From NCBI GenBank assembly GCA_020064725.1, contig JAGTWJ010000007.1:806001-870000 (forward strand): 64,000 nt of DNA. Direction: 5' to 3'. The translations under genes and the position numbers were made by a program. Source of the stretch: Drechslerella dactyloides (lineage: Eukaryota; Ascomycota; Orbiliomycetes; Orbiliales; Orbiliaceae). Shown one piece after another: positions 23,317-35,223 of this stretch. The notes beneath the pieces are model-generated. The model was not told the DNA's origin. It did no database searches and saw only the letters and a program-made list of their open reading frames with translations. Numbering within the stretch: position 1 is the stretch's first letter; each line of letters starts with the position of its first letter.

Positions 23317-26300
23317 TTACGTGCGTGACCCTACCCCGTAGGCTTTTAGTTTCTCACTAATGCTGCTCGTACCGTCCCAGAGCATGTTCGACGTCATGTC
23401 GACTGAGTCTTTCTTGAGGCGTGGATTCTTAAAACCATCGGATCCGAGCACCCAGTCCGGGATATCGAGTTCGCCCCTCCTCTGGCAGCCCGACCAGGCC
23501 TCAGGACCCCCATAACACTGTGCTAGATACAAAGCAATTTTAGTACTTCGAGCGTTGGGGCCTAACTTGTTTGAGAGATGCGTAGAGACCCTCAGACATA
23601 TATCCTCGGGGAGAGCTTGGAAAACGGCGTCTAAGGTTGGGTAATCCTCCCCTAGGGCGGCCTTCTCTAGGATGTCCGAAAGCATGCCGTCGTCAATTGA
23701 CCCTGGGCAAAGCTGCGATACGAGCTGGAGCACAGAAACGCAAACAGTCCGTGGCGTAAATTGATTCCACGGCCTCGATTCCTTCTTCCGCGACGTCAAT
23801 GTAGCGAACGATCTGGAAACAAGATCCCCGAGAAGCGTCCGAACATCTATGCTTTTTGGCGACCGATCCGACACGGCCCTTTGGGCAGCGGCAAAATCGA
23901 CATGAGGCAGAAGGATCAGGGCCATTTCACTTCGTCGATTGGGCCAGCGTGAGGGCTTGCCAGCGGCCAACTCGAGCAGTCTCCCGTTTTCCAGAACAGC
24001 TCCGCGTGATAGTAGCAGCTTCATGAGATCCACATGGTCCTCCCAGACAGCGATCTCCAGGGGAGTTGCAAATGGGTAACAGCCCATCTCTTGGTTCCGG
24101 TCGAGACCCAGATCAAGGAGACGCTCGCCCATCTCCACAACACCACTTTCGGCCGCCATGTGCAGACACGTCTTGCCATTGTCGGCAGCATCGAGGATGT
24201 CGGCGCCAACAGACAATAGGAACTCAAACGCGGCTAAGTTGCCGGACTTAATCGCCTTGAGGAACGCGGTTTCGCCAGTCGCATCACTGATTCGGGGCCT
24301 TGATGCTCTTTTACGCTCCTCTTCGGGAGTCGGACTGTGTCGAGCCCTAATGTCTGCTCCGTAGTCCAGGAGTAACTTCAGAACTGCAGCGGAGTTTGGG
24401 CTTCGTGACCTCGCGGCTTTGTGCAGAGGCGTCTCGCCGGTGTCTTTGTGAGTGCGGCAGTAGACGTCCGCCCCGGATTCCAAGAGGTACTGCACGGTCT
24501 CTAATGCCCCGTATTCGGCTGCCTTTATCAGCGCGGCATTGCGGAACCGTTGGGCGTATGAAAGTTGTGCGACATAACTGGAAAGTAATCGCTTGACGAC
24601 GTCCCTGTGGTTATATCTCGAGGCTTCGATGGCGGAGTACATCACATCAACAGGAGTAGTTGTGTGAACCAGGAGATCGACAACACCAATGTGATTGCCC
24701 TCGGCCGCCATGCGCAACGGGGTCTTGGTTGAGTCGTTTATTCTAGCCCGATCCGTGGATACGCCGATGCTGATGAGGTAACGAACGGCCGAAGAGTGGC
24801 CGTTAGATGCAGCCTCGTGGAGAGGGCTGTCGCACCTGCCGTCGCAATCGCTCTCCATGTCTGCGCCGTGATGGAAGAGAACAGCGAGAACGTTCTCAAA
24901 GCCGTGTCTCGCCGCTATTCTGGCAGGCGGGCAATCTGATCCTTTGGTATAAAATTGGCTGTCGGCCGAAGTATGGTCTGGATCGGATCCACCAGCGATA
25001 AGGAGCCTCACTATATCATCGTAGCCCTTCGACGCCGCACAGTAAATGGCCGAATTGATTGCTTTTATCCGAGACAGATTGTGGCCAACCTGGAGAAGGC
25101 AGGACACTACTTCCTTGTGACCGTTCTCGACCGCCGCCTCGAGCGGTCTTCCGTTATCGACGTCGGCACTGATCAACTGCGAGGTGCTCAGTCTCTTGAC
25201 GACTTCTATATGCCCGGCTGCCGCGGCTAACTCAAGGGCGTAAGAAACTTCGTCCGAGAAGTCTAGTGCCCCCCCTCGGCCGACTCGGAGGAGAAAGTCG
25301 ACGATTTCGAGTCTGCCTTCTTCTGCCGCAACCTGAAGGGGTGTTCGATAGGACCCATCCGGACGCCTCGCGAGACTGATCGGTTGTTCAGTCTGTGCTA
25401 TTCGAGCGGCGTCGTTTTTATCTCCGGTTGTGAGAGCCGTTTGAAGATCGCCAATAAGCGCCGTTGATCGCTCCTCAAGCAATCGGCCTTCAAAAGCCTC
25501 GACGGTCTCGTCAAAGCGGCTTGCTGCGGGCGTTTCGATCTTCTATGGTATGAATTAGACTTAGTCCGGCGTTAGAAATCCTCCCCCTGTCTCGGGAACT
25601 ACATGCCTTTGTCTTTTCTCGTTCTTTTGGTGCCTCCATTGGAGCAGCAAATGTTATTCGGTGAGATGACATTTTCATGCACGCGCTGCAACGGACTTTG
25701 CTGCGAAACGTCATTGTTGCTTTGATGCAAGTGCTGCAGAAGATATGGTTGCAAGGCCGTAATCTAAGCAATATTAATATTGGCTACGCCACGGTCTGAA
25801 TGACCGCCCAGTCGACAGAAAGGATATTATAACTCACATCGTGTTGGCGAGGTTTTGTTCACAGATGATGCATACGGTCGGTGTTGCCCCTTCGAGCTGA
25901 GAGCCTAGATTCAAACCGGATTCTAAATCCTTCTGCCCAACACTTTTCAGCTTCGCAAGGGCTTTGCTTCCCACCAAATCCGACTGCGGGATAAGGTGAA
26001 AGAACGGAATCCTGGCGCTCACATACTCTCTGAACGATAGGGGCGGCGGCAGTGCTTCAAATCCAGTAAACGACTTGAAGGCGACTGCGTTGAGAATCTG
26101 GATGTTGACAAATCGCGATCTCTCCCAATTCCACCACTCCGGCTTAGGGTCAACACAGATGTCCTGATAGATTTCGCCGCCAGGCGCAAGTCCCATCTCC
26201 CAGGGAGACGCCCTTGGCACCTTCTCACGGGGCACGGAAGGGTAGCCAAGGATGGGAACATATGTAGGGTTTCTAATGCTAGTGTAAGCTTGGCATGAGA

Positions 26301-28868
26301 TGACCGCTCCGTCCTCGAGAATGTAGTGAAGGGCTTGGTAATCTCTTTCCTCGAGTTGTTCGTGCCCGCGAAAGAGAGCAATGTTATTGGAACGGAACTC
26401 GGCTCTCACGAGCTGAAAGAATTGCTGCAAGCTCATGAATGGGGAAACACGCCAGGTAAGCGAAATGGCCTGTTTGTCGAATCGGTAGTCCGGTTGGAAG
26501 CCGAGGCTCGCGGGATCCTCGCCAATGTACATCTCCCCCCTTGCCGCACAGAACTCTGTGCTGTGACGCGACTCTATGGAGATGGTCATGCGGAAGATAG
26601 GTTCGAGGACTAGCGACTCACTGGAACCGGCCTCTTCCACCAACGTAGCAAACAGCTCATGAACCATAGCTGGCCGCTCAGTGTTGGGGTGAGGAATCTT
26701 CCGCCTGTCCAGAGGGGATAGATGTTCCCACGAATATACAACATGATCTGGTATGAAAAAATCTCGTCCGGTACAAAGAGCGTCCACGTCCTTTTTAATG
26801 CGCAATGTAGTATGGAATCGCTTCATGAGTTCCACCCCGGAGACAAACATCACGTTCCCTGGCTGCAGCCCCAAGTCGCTCGGAGAGGATTTCTGCCGGT
26901 GACGATCAAGGAGTTCTCTGTCTGACGGGCCGGTGCGAAACTCGCCCCTTCCGGCGAAGCGGGGCGCAACGACCAGCTGAACGCCGCCAAAATCATCTCC
27001 TCCTTTTAGTTGACTCTCGGCAGTGTAGCCCGAGAACGTCGGCATGGCCGTAAACTGGCGGACGATATTGACGCCAGCCATTGAAAAGAAGCCGTCGACC
27101 CTCTCCTGTCTCGGTGCTACGATGTAGTCCTGCCTTTTCTCACTCTGGATGTTTCGATCGCAACCCTCTTCTAGACCGCCCGAAATCGCGTTGACGGATC
27201 CGGTCAGTAGCTTGATTGCAAAGGACGACTCCTTGATGAAGTTTTTTCGTGATTTCAAGGAACCAATCTGGAAACCCATGGAAAGAGCCTCCCTGGCAAA
27301 CATCGGGATGAGCAATCCAGACTTCCGTGCCATTGTTTCTGGCAACTTGTTCTTTAGCGAGTCCACTTTGAGCAGCGGAAAAGGACCAAATAGAGCTGGG
27401 AGATTGTAGATGGTGCCGTCTTCCGGTACTCGCAGAGTGCGATTCAAAGATATGTCGATTGAGGCGCAGTCGTATTCATCCAAAACAGTCAGTCTAGTCG
27501 CATCACTGTACATTCTCATTGGCTTTAAGCAGGAATCGGATCTGAGAGCGGTATCGTAGAATTGCTCAAGGACATGGTTTTCGTCGATCTCGAGCCATTC
27601 AGGCGCGAACGACGAGTGAGTATCCGTGACGTAGAGTGGGAATGGTGATGAACAAGGCAGGAGGGGACCAAGGAGATGGTCGCCAATTCGAAATCCACAA
27701 ACGTCTTTATGGCCTAGCAAATGTGTAAGAACTTAACGCTTCCAATTTACAGGCTTGAGGATTTGCGCGCCTTTATCTTGCAATAGTTGAATGCCTTCGT
27801 ACATGAAATCCGTCGCACCTAATTCGATAACCTCTAGGGAAGGTAACGACGGATTAACGCTGGACGGTTGACTTGTAAGATTTCTGACGGTGACCTGAAC
27901 CCTAGAGTCTTTGGATAGGAAGCGCCTCACCATCTTTGGTGACCTTAAGGAGCTCGATGTGCTGTCCTGCTGATCCGGCTGATAGGGTTCTCTACTGCTA
28001 TCTCTTGGCGGGGAGAAGGAGGACAACCAGTCATCAAAACTGCCAAATGATTTAACGTTCTCGGAATCCTCTTCTGAAGTGTGGCAAATGGTTGCCATGT
28101 CTGTTGTCGGACTGTTAACAACTTCAGTTGTTGAAGATCTCTTCATCTGTCGTCAGTTGTACAATCTTTCAAGTGCATTTTTTGATCCAATAGCCTACCT
28201 TATTGCCTGTCTTGGTTTGGTCTCTGCTAACTATGATGGAGCTGGCATCAATATACTGCTGGATCACGCTGCCCTGGATGTGATCTTGACTGATGCGAGA
28301 ACGCTGAACCAGAGCCTTTAACAGTGATAACTCTGTCCCTAGCGATACGAGGTCCTCGTTTGATGGTGATTGTGGCATGCATTTGCTACAGCCGACTGGA
28401 TTGAGTCAATGCTTCACGATGCGTGGGGAGTTCAGCTGCCTACATGGTTCTTAGGTGAAGAGCAAGACTCAGAGTAGCCTTAGAGGCCGCAAGCTCGTCG
28501 CGCAATCTGACTATCTCTTTTACCTCTTCGTCGAATTTATTGTACGATATTAGCCTAGACACAAGTCTCCTTGAGAACATTCGCTGCAAAATCACGAGTC
28601 GTTCGTTGATTTCCACTAAGGTCCTTTTGCAGCTGGCAAGCACTCTCGAGAGTACATCTTGTTCTTGCGTCAAGCCTTCTTGAAGACTCTCATGTGTTTG
28701 CTCGAGTTCCTTGAGAATTGACAGGAGGGCATCGAGGTCTTCAGTGATGGATCGAAGAAATTGAGGTTTCTTCTTCACCGTTTGGTAGAGATCACTCGAA
28801 ACCTTCTTCAACTCCTTTACGAAAAGAATCAGCCCTGCCACCCCGGATACCAGAGCGAGAGGATCCAT
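23317..28868 (-). CDS. STAND-type N-domain, RING finger and ankyrin-repeat protein
   Basis: Spliced model: 28868-28444, 28385-28199, 28146-27819, 27713-25838, 25763-25603, 25523-23317, about 1,727 aa. Introns at 28443-28386, 28198-28147, 25837-25764 and 25602-25524 have GT..AG ends and keep frame. The start MDPLALVSGVAGLILFVKEL and the heptad-like segment that follows match the fungal N-terminal domain of STAND/NLR proteins (PF17111-like). The fourth intron splits a C3HC4 RING: VCIICEQNLANT before it, LRPCNHIFCSTC...CSACMK after it. A region ahead of the RING (KSFTGFEALPPPLSF, IPFFHLI) recurs in fungal RING proteins. About 13 ankyrin repeats follow (TPLQVAAEEGRLEIVDFLL, SPLHEAASNGHSSAVRYLI). 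The ankyrin ORF has no early ATG, which supports fusion. Weak point: 27818-27714 has a poor donor (GTGCGA). Without this intron, an in-frame TAA at 27733-27735 interrupts the protein (consistent with CAA to TAA by RIP). Likely role: E3-type ubiquitin ligase or nonself-response protein (inference). Confidence 0.75.
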
Positions 28869-30479
28869 AGTGAGTGACTGGGTAAGGTGAAGGATTCAGC
28901 GATGTAGAAAGTGAAGAATACGGAACCAGAACTTGAAGAGCGATGGGATCAGCTTCATTTTGTACACTGTTCCAAGCGTTCAAACCGAGCCAACGGCTGA
29001 CGGGCTGTCAGAGGGTTTACCCGTGCCCCGCCCGCGCCAAGCTTGGTGCCAGGGTTCTCAACAATCCAATCCTGTCAACACCTACATGTAAACCAATAAG
29101 AACAGCACTTCGATCTGTTGGGCAAACCATAGCGGCAGCTATAGCCGACAGTAAGATCCAGAAGCAGGATCTATAGGCAGTTGGCCTATGGTATGAACTG
29201 TCAGATTAGCATAAATAAAGGTGAATAGGCCTCTGTAGATAGAATAGACAAGCAATGCAAGCGATACTATCCCCCAAGAAGTTGACAAATCCATACCAAT
29301 CGGATTGACTGGTAAATTTTGGATTGGTTGGATTGGTTGGATTGATATCCGGCGCCAAGAAGTTAAGATTTATAGATTGAAAATCTTAAGAGAACGACTG
29401 TGGACGCGCTTGGCAGTTTATCCACGCACCCATGTAACCCACTAAAATAAGTAAGTTTGCACCCGGTGCACGCCCCCGAATCCCTTGTGACCCGCCAAAC
29501 TAACCTACGGGAGAACACTTCCAGATCCTGTTTGTACGACCTCTATCAGCCTTCAAGCTAACTTATTGTCCAGACTAAATTGAAGTGGAGAGGGAGGTTC
29601 TGGTTATGTAATTTGTTGATGGGTTTGAAAGGGCTTGTAGTATAAGATTTTGGGAAAGTTACCCCCTATTGAGATTAGCTTCTGCAGTTTTGCTTATTAA
29701 TGAAATACTTCTCCACAGATACAGGATCACGGAAACACCCGTAATTCGACTCACCAATGGAAAGAACATTTCTTAGATTCCATACCCCGAAATATATGGT
29801 TTCTTTTTTTCTTTTCTTTTCTATATTTAGTTGATGCAAGAATGCACTTTACATGGCGATAAGTACATGTGTATCTAATATTGGTCTTTGCTTGAGGAGC
29901 TGCGTCCATTGTTCACTGCAGGGATTCAGACACATCGAAAATAAGTGTCGGGAAAGACCTCCAGTTCGATTCCTCTAGCAGATAAAGATAGAAAATGCGC
30001 TTTAGTTCGGTGCAATAAAAGGGAGAATTATTATAGTGAATTGCACAGAGATAAGCATAAGCTAACGTGTAATCCAACAATCTAGCAGTCCAATACTTGT
30101 CTTTGCCCCAATTCGCATGCGCATGGAGCGAGTAGGAGCCTTTACCGGCTTGAGGTCCACCTGACAGCGAAGCTTCTAATTGGCCGGAAGATATCTCCCC
30201 CGGCCCACATCTGGTCTTGTGCACACGCCGCTCGGATTTGCACGCACCCGTTACGAGCCGCCTTCCACTTGAGCTAAATTCAAATTACTTAGATCTCTTG
30301 GTTTTGGCTATTCATCCAACTTCAACTCGTTTACGGTTATATCTCAGAGGAGATACCTTTCTGGTTGGCAGCATATCGATATAGCAACGTAACCGTCGCC
30401 CACGTCGGGGAGAGACAGCATATCAAAGGTCCCGCTGCGCAAGCTGTGCCCAGCTCCTTCACTCCAACCCAGGCCTGTC
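28869..30479. other. Intergenic, promoter side of the RING-ankyrin gene
   Basis: No convincing gene. A 9-base tandem repeat (GGATTGGTT, three units) lies at 29321-29347. The first few hundred bases should hold the promoter and leader of the minus-strand gene. Confidence 0.45.
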
Positions 30480-30571
30480 ATGGTCGCGAAAACCGTCAAG
30501 AAGACCCGGGCAAAGAACAGACCCCGTGTGGCGATCTGTCCGTCTGCTTTGGCTGCCTGCAGGAATCCTGC
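30480..30571 (+). other. Possible first exon, truncated
   Basis: A pyrimidine-rich leader precedes ATG 30480, a short basic peptide (MVAKTVKKTRAKNR...) and a GTAAGT donor at 30572. After about 80 AT-rich bases the sequence turns into a transposon-derived repeat, so any gene here has been cut off. Weak evidence. Confidence 0.25.
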
Positions 30572-30654
30572 GTAAGTATTTTATTTATTTAATATATTAT
30601 AAAGCTATAAACTAACTCTAAATTTTATAATAGAAAATATTTGACTAATAATTT

Positions 30655-30880
30655 ATACTAAATTACGTGATAAATATTTATTCAGGAATTTCAGAGTCGG
30701 GTATTAGATAGCGTCTTGTTTTGGATCTGCGGTTTGTGTTGCGTCGTTCGGGTTTTCTTCCAACCAAAGTAGTGCCTGGATGTTTCCTATGGTCATTCTG
30801 AGGGCTCCTCCGGCCGCCTGGACTTCTTCTTGAAGTTCTTTCTGCTGGGATTGCTTCTTTACACTTTGCATAATTAGGGA
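30655..30880 (-). repeat. LTR-B element ORF tail, solitary copy
   Basis: Nearly identical to 60574-60782. On the minus strand it reads QQKELQEEVQAAGGALRMT and then IQALLWLEENPNDATQT before a stop. The same tail precedes LTR-B at 59468 and 60782. The parent protein family is not recognised. Confidence 0.7.
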
Positions 30881-33800
30881 CTTATAACTGAAGGATGTGA
30901 TTTACCAAACGATTTATAGAGCCTGTAATGACTCAGACTCGTATTTTAAGCTTACTGTATTCGTCGAGACTCTGATGCTAGCACTTCTCAACTCTAATAA
31001 CTTAACTTACATGTATTACCTAATGAGTACCCATTTATTATATCCTATAACCCACGAATTTGCTATATGCTTTGCACTATATTGGTGGTTAAATCCAATG
31101 TCGGAACATGTCTCTTTACACGGCCTTGCGTTGAAGCGGGTGTCTTAGCAACGCACCAATCTCTCTGTATCTGGTTTAATAATCAACACACAATAGGGAT
31201 ATGATTACGCTAACGCGGTTTCGCTTCATTACAATTCCAGTGGGTTTTCTGCCTGTCGGAAGAAGTAATGTCGGCAAGGCGCTGGATCCGGCAGATCGAG
31301 ATCGATGCCTTTTTAATATGGATGGATTAATAAGGATAGGATAAAAGGAGTTAGGGGTTCTAAACACTCGCTATATCTGAGTTAGAAAAGGTTGTAAAAG
31401 AGATTCTAGAATAATAGTATAAGAAGTGGATGTATATGATAGTATTGTGTTAGAATACCTTTAAATAATATTTCGTTTAGTTAATAGGTATTGAGTTTGT
31501 TATTTAAGCTGCAGTAGTTTTGGGCTATATGGTATTAATTATCTGTGGTAGATCTTTTATACCTATATTTACAAAGTTTTAATTATTATTTAAACATTTG
31601 TTTAGCTTTTATTTATCTATTAGATAACTTGTTTATACTTAGTGTAAATTATTTTAAAATTAAATAATTATATTTAGTTAATTTGGGTTTATAATATAAA
31701 TCTAAGTCTATATTATGTGTTTTTTTTTGAAAGTATGATCTTTAGAATTATAGATCTAAAGATACTATGGTGTTTGGTATTAGATATATTTATGGTGGAG
31801 GTTTCTGTCCAATTTTGTGGTTTATTGCTGTGCGCTGGCCCTATTGCAGCGTGATTATGATCCTACCATACGATTACCAATTGTCGCTACCATATCTGAC
31901 GGCACCATACATCTCAACCAAGCTCCATCTTGTTCGCGGAAAACACCATCCTCCCCTGCAAACCATCGAGATCGAATTCTTTTTGCTTTTTACTTTCCTG
32001 CTAGCTCTGGGATGGTCATGTGTGTTCATTTGGGCGCTATTCGGAGCAAGGAATGAACTAGAAAACTGAAGGAATGGAAGCTGAGCAAGGCATCAAAATA
32101 GTATACAAAGCAGAAAGGTACGCATGCAAACAAGTGGTGCACACAATACCACCAGTAGAATTATTTAATACTCAAGAAAAAGGGGCAAAAGTGGTACATT
32201 GAAAGGCAACTAATGAAGGAATCCCAAAACTTAAATTGCTAGCTTACTAGATCAGCAACAAACAACAAAAAAACAGATCATTTAAGATCACATCCACACC
32301 CATAAACATTATAAGTAATAAAATATTATCCAACTAAAATATAAAGTTTATCCTATATTATTACTAAATTTATATTAAATTAATATAAAACTTTTCCTAT
32401 TTTATCTTATTTTCCTATATAGAAACTCTCTATTTTTGGTACTATTTAATATAAATATTCTCAAAATAATTCTGGGGTAGAAATATCTTATTTATTGGTA
32501 TATGATAAGAGGATTAATTCTTCCTAGAATAGCTGGAGTTGCTAAATTGTACTAAGGGAGAATACTAACCATCAGTTTGAGTATATTGGTTGCATAAATT
32601 TAACCAAAGCCCATATAAAAATATATATTAAATATTTGGAATTCTTTAAACTTTCATAATCATTGATTTTTTCTTATATGCTTTTTTTTTTTTTTTTTTT
32701 TTATAAATTTATAGTTTTTGTAGTATTTATCATATTTTAAGTTATTCTAAACCCTTTTCTTATATTTTATTAGAAATATTAATAAATACATAAAACAGCT
32801 ATTATAACTATATTTCTTACAACAAACACAAACTTATATTTTATTATTATCAGAATATCTTATATATTAAATTGTAAATTAATTATTAATATATAAAATT
32901 GTTTAATAAGATTTCTTTAGATTTATAAGTATTTTTTATTTATCTCTCTAATAATTATTACAGATTTGGGGATTTTATTGTTTAGATATGTTAAATCTTT
33001 CTTTTGAAGAAGGATGGGAATTGAGAAAAAAGTATTTTGTTGGTTATAACTTACAAAAGAGTGTTATTGTAGGTAGAAATAGATATATACAATATATATA
33101 ATTTATAGTTAGTATATAGTTACCTATTTATTAATTTAATATCACAACTCCTTTGTCATTTGTTAATTAGCTTATTATTCTAAATCACAGATTAATTGAT
33201 TTTTATGATAACTGTATAGTTAACAAAAATCCATTATATGAAGAAACATTTTAGTTTTGGGGAATAGAGGATACTTGTTTGTTGTACCCATTATTATTGA
33301 AAAATATAAATTAGCACCCATTATAAAGCTTCTTTAATCTACACTCCTACATACATAAACTGATTTATATAAACTTATTAAAAGGGTTTCCTATAATAAT
33401 AATTTATATATTAGCATATTATTAATATTTCTAAATTCTTAATATCACAACATTAAAAATATTCTAAAAATTTGTTAAATACAGTTAAGAAATAATAGAT
33501 GCTTAGATTTAAAGAGACTGCTAATGTAGCATAATTGTCTAACAAACCCTGTTTATCAAGAAAATAAGTGTCTTGATATCTGATGCAGTCTTGGCGGTGT
33601 TAGTATAACTTAAACTGGTATTCTTCGATAGATGGAGTACCTCTATCAAGTAAGCATAGCCGCATCCGTATCAGGCATGGACTATGGCAATTTCCGCCCG
33701 GCTTCCACTATACGCTGATTCTACTGTGACAAGTTCTTCATTCTATAGTATTTGTGTGTTAGATTCCTGCTGGGTTCCGGTGTCCGGATGCGGCCTATCG

Positions 33801-33978
33801 CTAACTCCCGTGTCAAGAAGTATCGCTCCAGCCGCTCCATTGGGCACAAGACCATGAAATTGCCCCGCCGAAGGCCGGAACCGTGTTATTCGGAGTGATG
33901 AGGCTGGGTAGAACGCTTCACCGGCTCTCGAGTAGTCTCTTGTGGACACAGCTGAGAAGCGAATAAGCAGAATCTCTA
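30881..33978. other. AT-rich degraded region
   Basis: Mostly RIP-like AT-rich sequence, with a poly(T) tract at about 32682-32702. ORFs at 31767-32069 and 31817-32056 occupy a small GC-balanced patch without recognisable domains. 33600-33978 is GC-balanced but no gene was identified. Confidence 0.4.
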
Positions 33979-34224
33979 TTGGTTTTGCAAGGGAATAAAG
34001 GCCAAGTCATGGTATTGGGCCCCCTACGCTGGGGGACATGTAGACCTACGCGCTTAGTTGGCGCCAGCTTCAGCGCAAGGGTATACTGCGAGATCCTGCA
34101 AGAGTACTTTCCCAGTTTCGCGACGAAATTTAAGACTCCTCTTAATGAAAATCTAGTGTTCATGCAAGACAATGCAAGGCGTTTACTCCGTGGCCAGCTA
34201 TTCTCCAGGTCGCGACCCAATTAG
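33979..34224 (+). mobile_element. Tc1/mariner-like transposase fragment
   Basis: The ORF contains YCEILQEYFPSFATKF and NLVFMQDNARR, which resembles the region before and around the second catalytic Asp (QDNA) of Tc1-type DDE transposases. Upstream and downstream domains are absent, so this is a short relic. Confidence 0.5.
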
Positions 34225-34499
34225 GCATATATGTAAGAACTTAAGGCAAGCTACAACGCTTCCGCACTCAATTACCTAACATTAGCTCAGCCCCAGAAGC
34301 ATTGGGGCTCGTGAAAGGTCGGCAACACTATTTCTGGTACCAAGTACTAGTCATGCCACCAGATTCTCATGGTATTATTCCGGCGACGCATACGCCGCAA
34401 GTGCCAAGCAGCGACTTGAGGAAATATATATCGATTTACATGCTACAAAACACTATAAGTACGAGCCCACCCCGGCCATACTCGTATGCATTGTCCTCC

Positions 34500-34620
34500 C
34501 TTCATCTTGTGGTAGCGGTGGATGGCACTCGGCTAGGATGGCGACCGCTGCCATAAGCTCCACGGCAAGGGCACATATCCAGCCTATGGTGTAGTTCACG
34601 CTGTCGAACCGGCGATCCAT
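34500..34620 (-). pseudogene. N-terminal fragment of a PNP-type NLR
   Basis: From ATG 34620 the minus strand reads NYTIGWICALAVELMAAVAI and then CHPPLPQDEGR before losing the frame. That is the start of the nucleoside-phosphorylase-like (PNP/UDP) effector domain found at the N-terminus of many fungal NLR and ankyrin proteins. The leader before the ATG also resembles that of the fragment at 52117 (TCGAACTCGAACG..AACTT). Nothing of NACHT or repeats follows. Confidence 0.7.
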
Positions 34621-35223
34621 CCCAAGTTACCGTTCGAGTTCGAACACGAGTTGCAATAAGCCAAGCCGAGGATCCAGAGGGCGACCGCGAAATTTCAATG
34701 GCAAATGTCGTCCGATGGGTCACGATATGAAGCCCGGAGGACGACAGAGAACCGCCGGAAAAGCTAGGATCTGAAAGCGCCGCAAACCTTTCGTAATTAA
34801 GGCGGAGTTTCTCCAGGTCCTATACCTTGTGGATAGCGTATTATTACACCCCAGCCTCGTGCAGCCTCGTGCAGCCTGGTTGTGTCAGAAGCTTCAGCGC
34901 TTGAAACACCAACTTTGGTACAAGCGAGCGCGTATGAAAAGTCATTGGGCACGCTACCCAAGATGGGAAGGAAGTAGCCGAAACCTGTACCGGCACCTCA
35001 AAACTATCCAACAATAATATTCTACGCAGCTCCATACCGGATAATATATTAAGGTCAAAAATAGCCCGACGCGGCGTCTATAACCCGGCCTAGGACCGAC
35101 ATCAGGAACTTGACCTCCGCAATATTTACATATCAATGTATGAAATGAAGGTCTCAAAAGACAGCGCCCGCCTATGCGCAGCGCGTGTAGGCGGGCAAAT
35201 GCACCGTAACCGGCGAACTGAAT
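34621..35223. other. GC-balanced, unassigned; expected 3' half of the permease gene
   Basis: If the permease gene (35224-36411, minus strand) were complete, its C-terminal membrane segments should be here. I find only short hydrophobic ORFs that do not match the expected APC sequence. Confidence 0.35.

Noticed and set aside
23761..25230. Several plus-strand ORFs of 60-90 aa
   Set aside because: All are antisense shadows of the ankyrin-repeat exon.
25524..25602. Treating the RING and ankyrin ORFs as two genes
   Set aside because: The ankyrin ORF lacks an early ATG, and a 79-bp intron (GTAGTT...CGCAG) joins the two in frame, so one gene is simpler. It was kept as a testable point, not as a separate call.
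27733..28146. Separate 137-aa gene starting MKRSSTTEVV
   Set aside because: An upstream 52-bp intron (28198-28147) joins it in frame to the STAND-N exons, and downstream it is in frame with the 628-aa exon; it is best treated as an internal exon.
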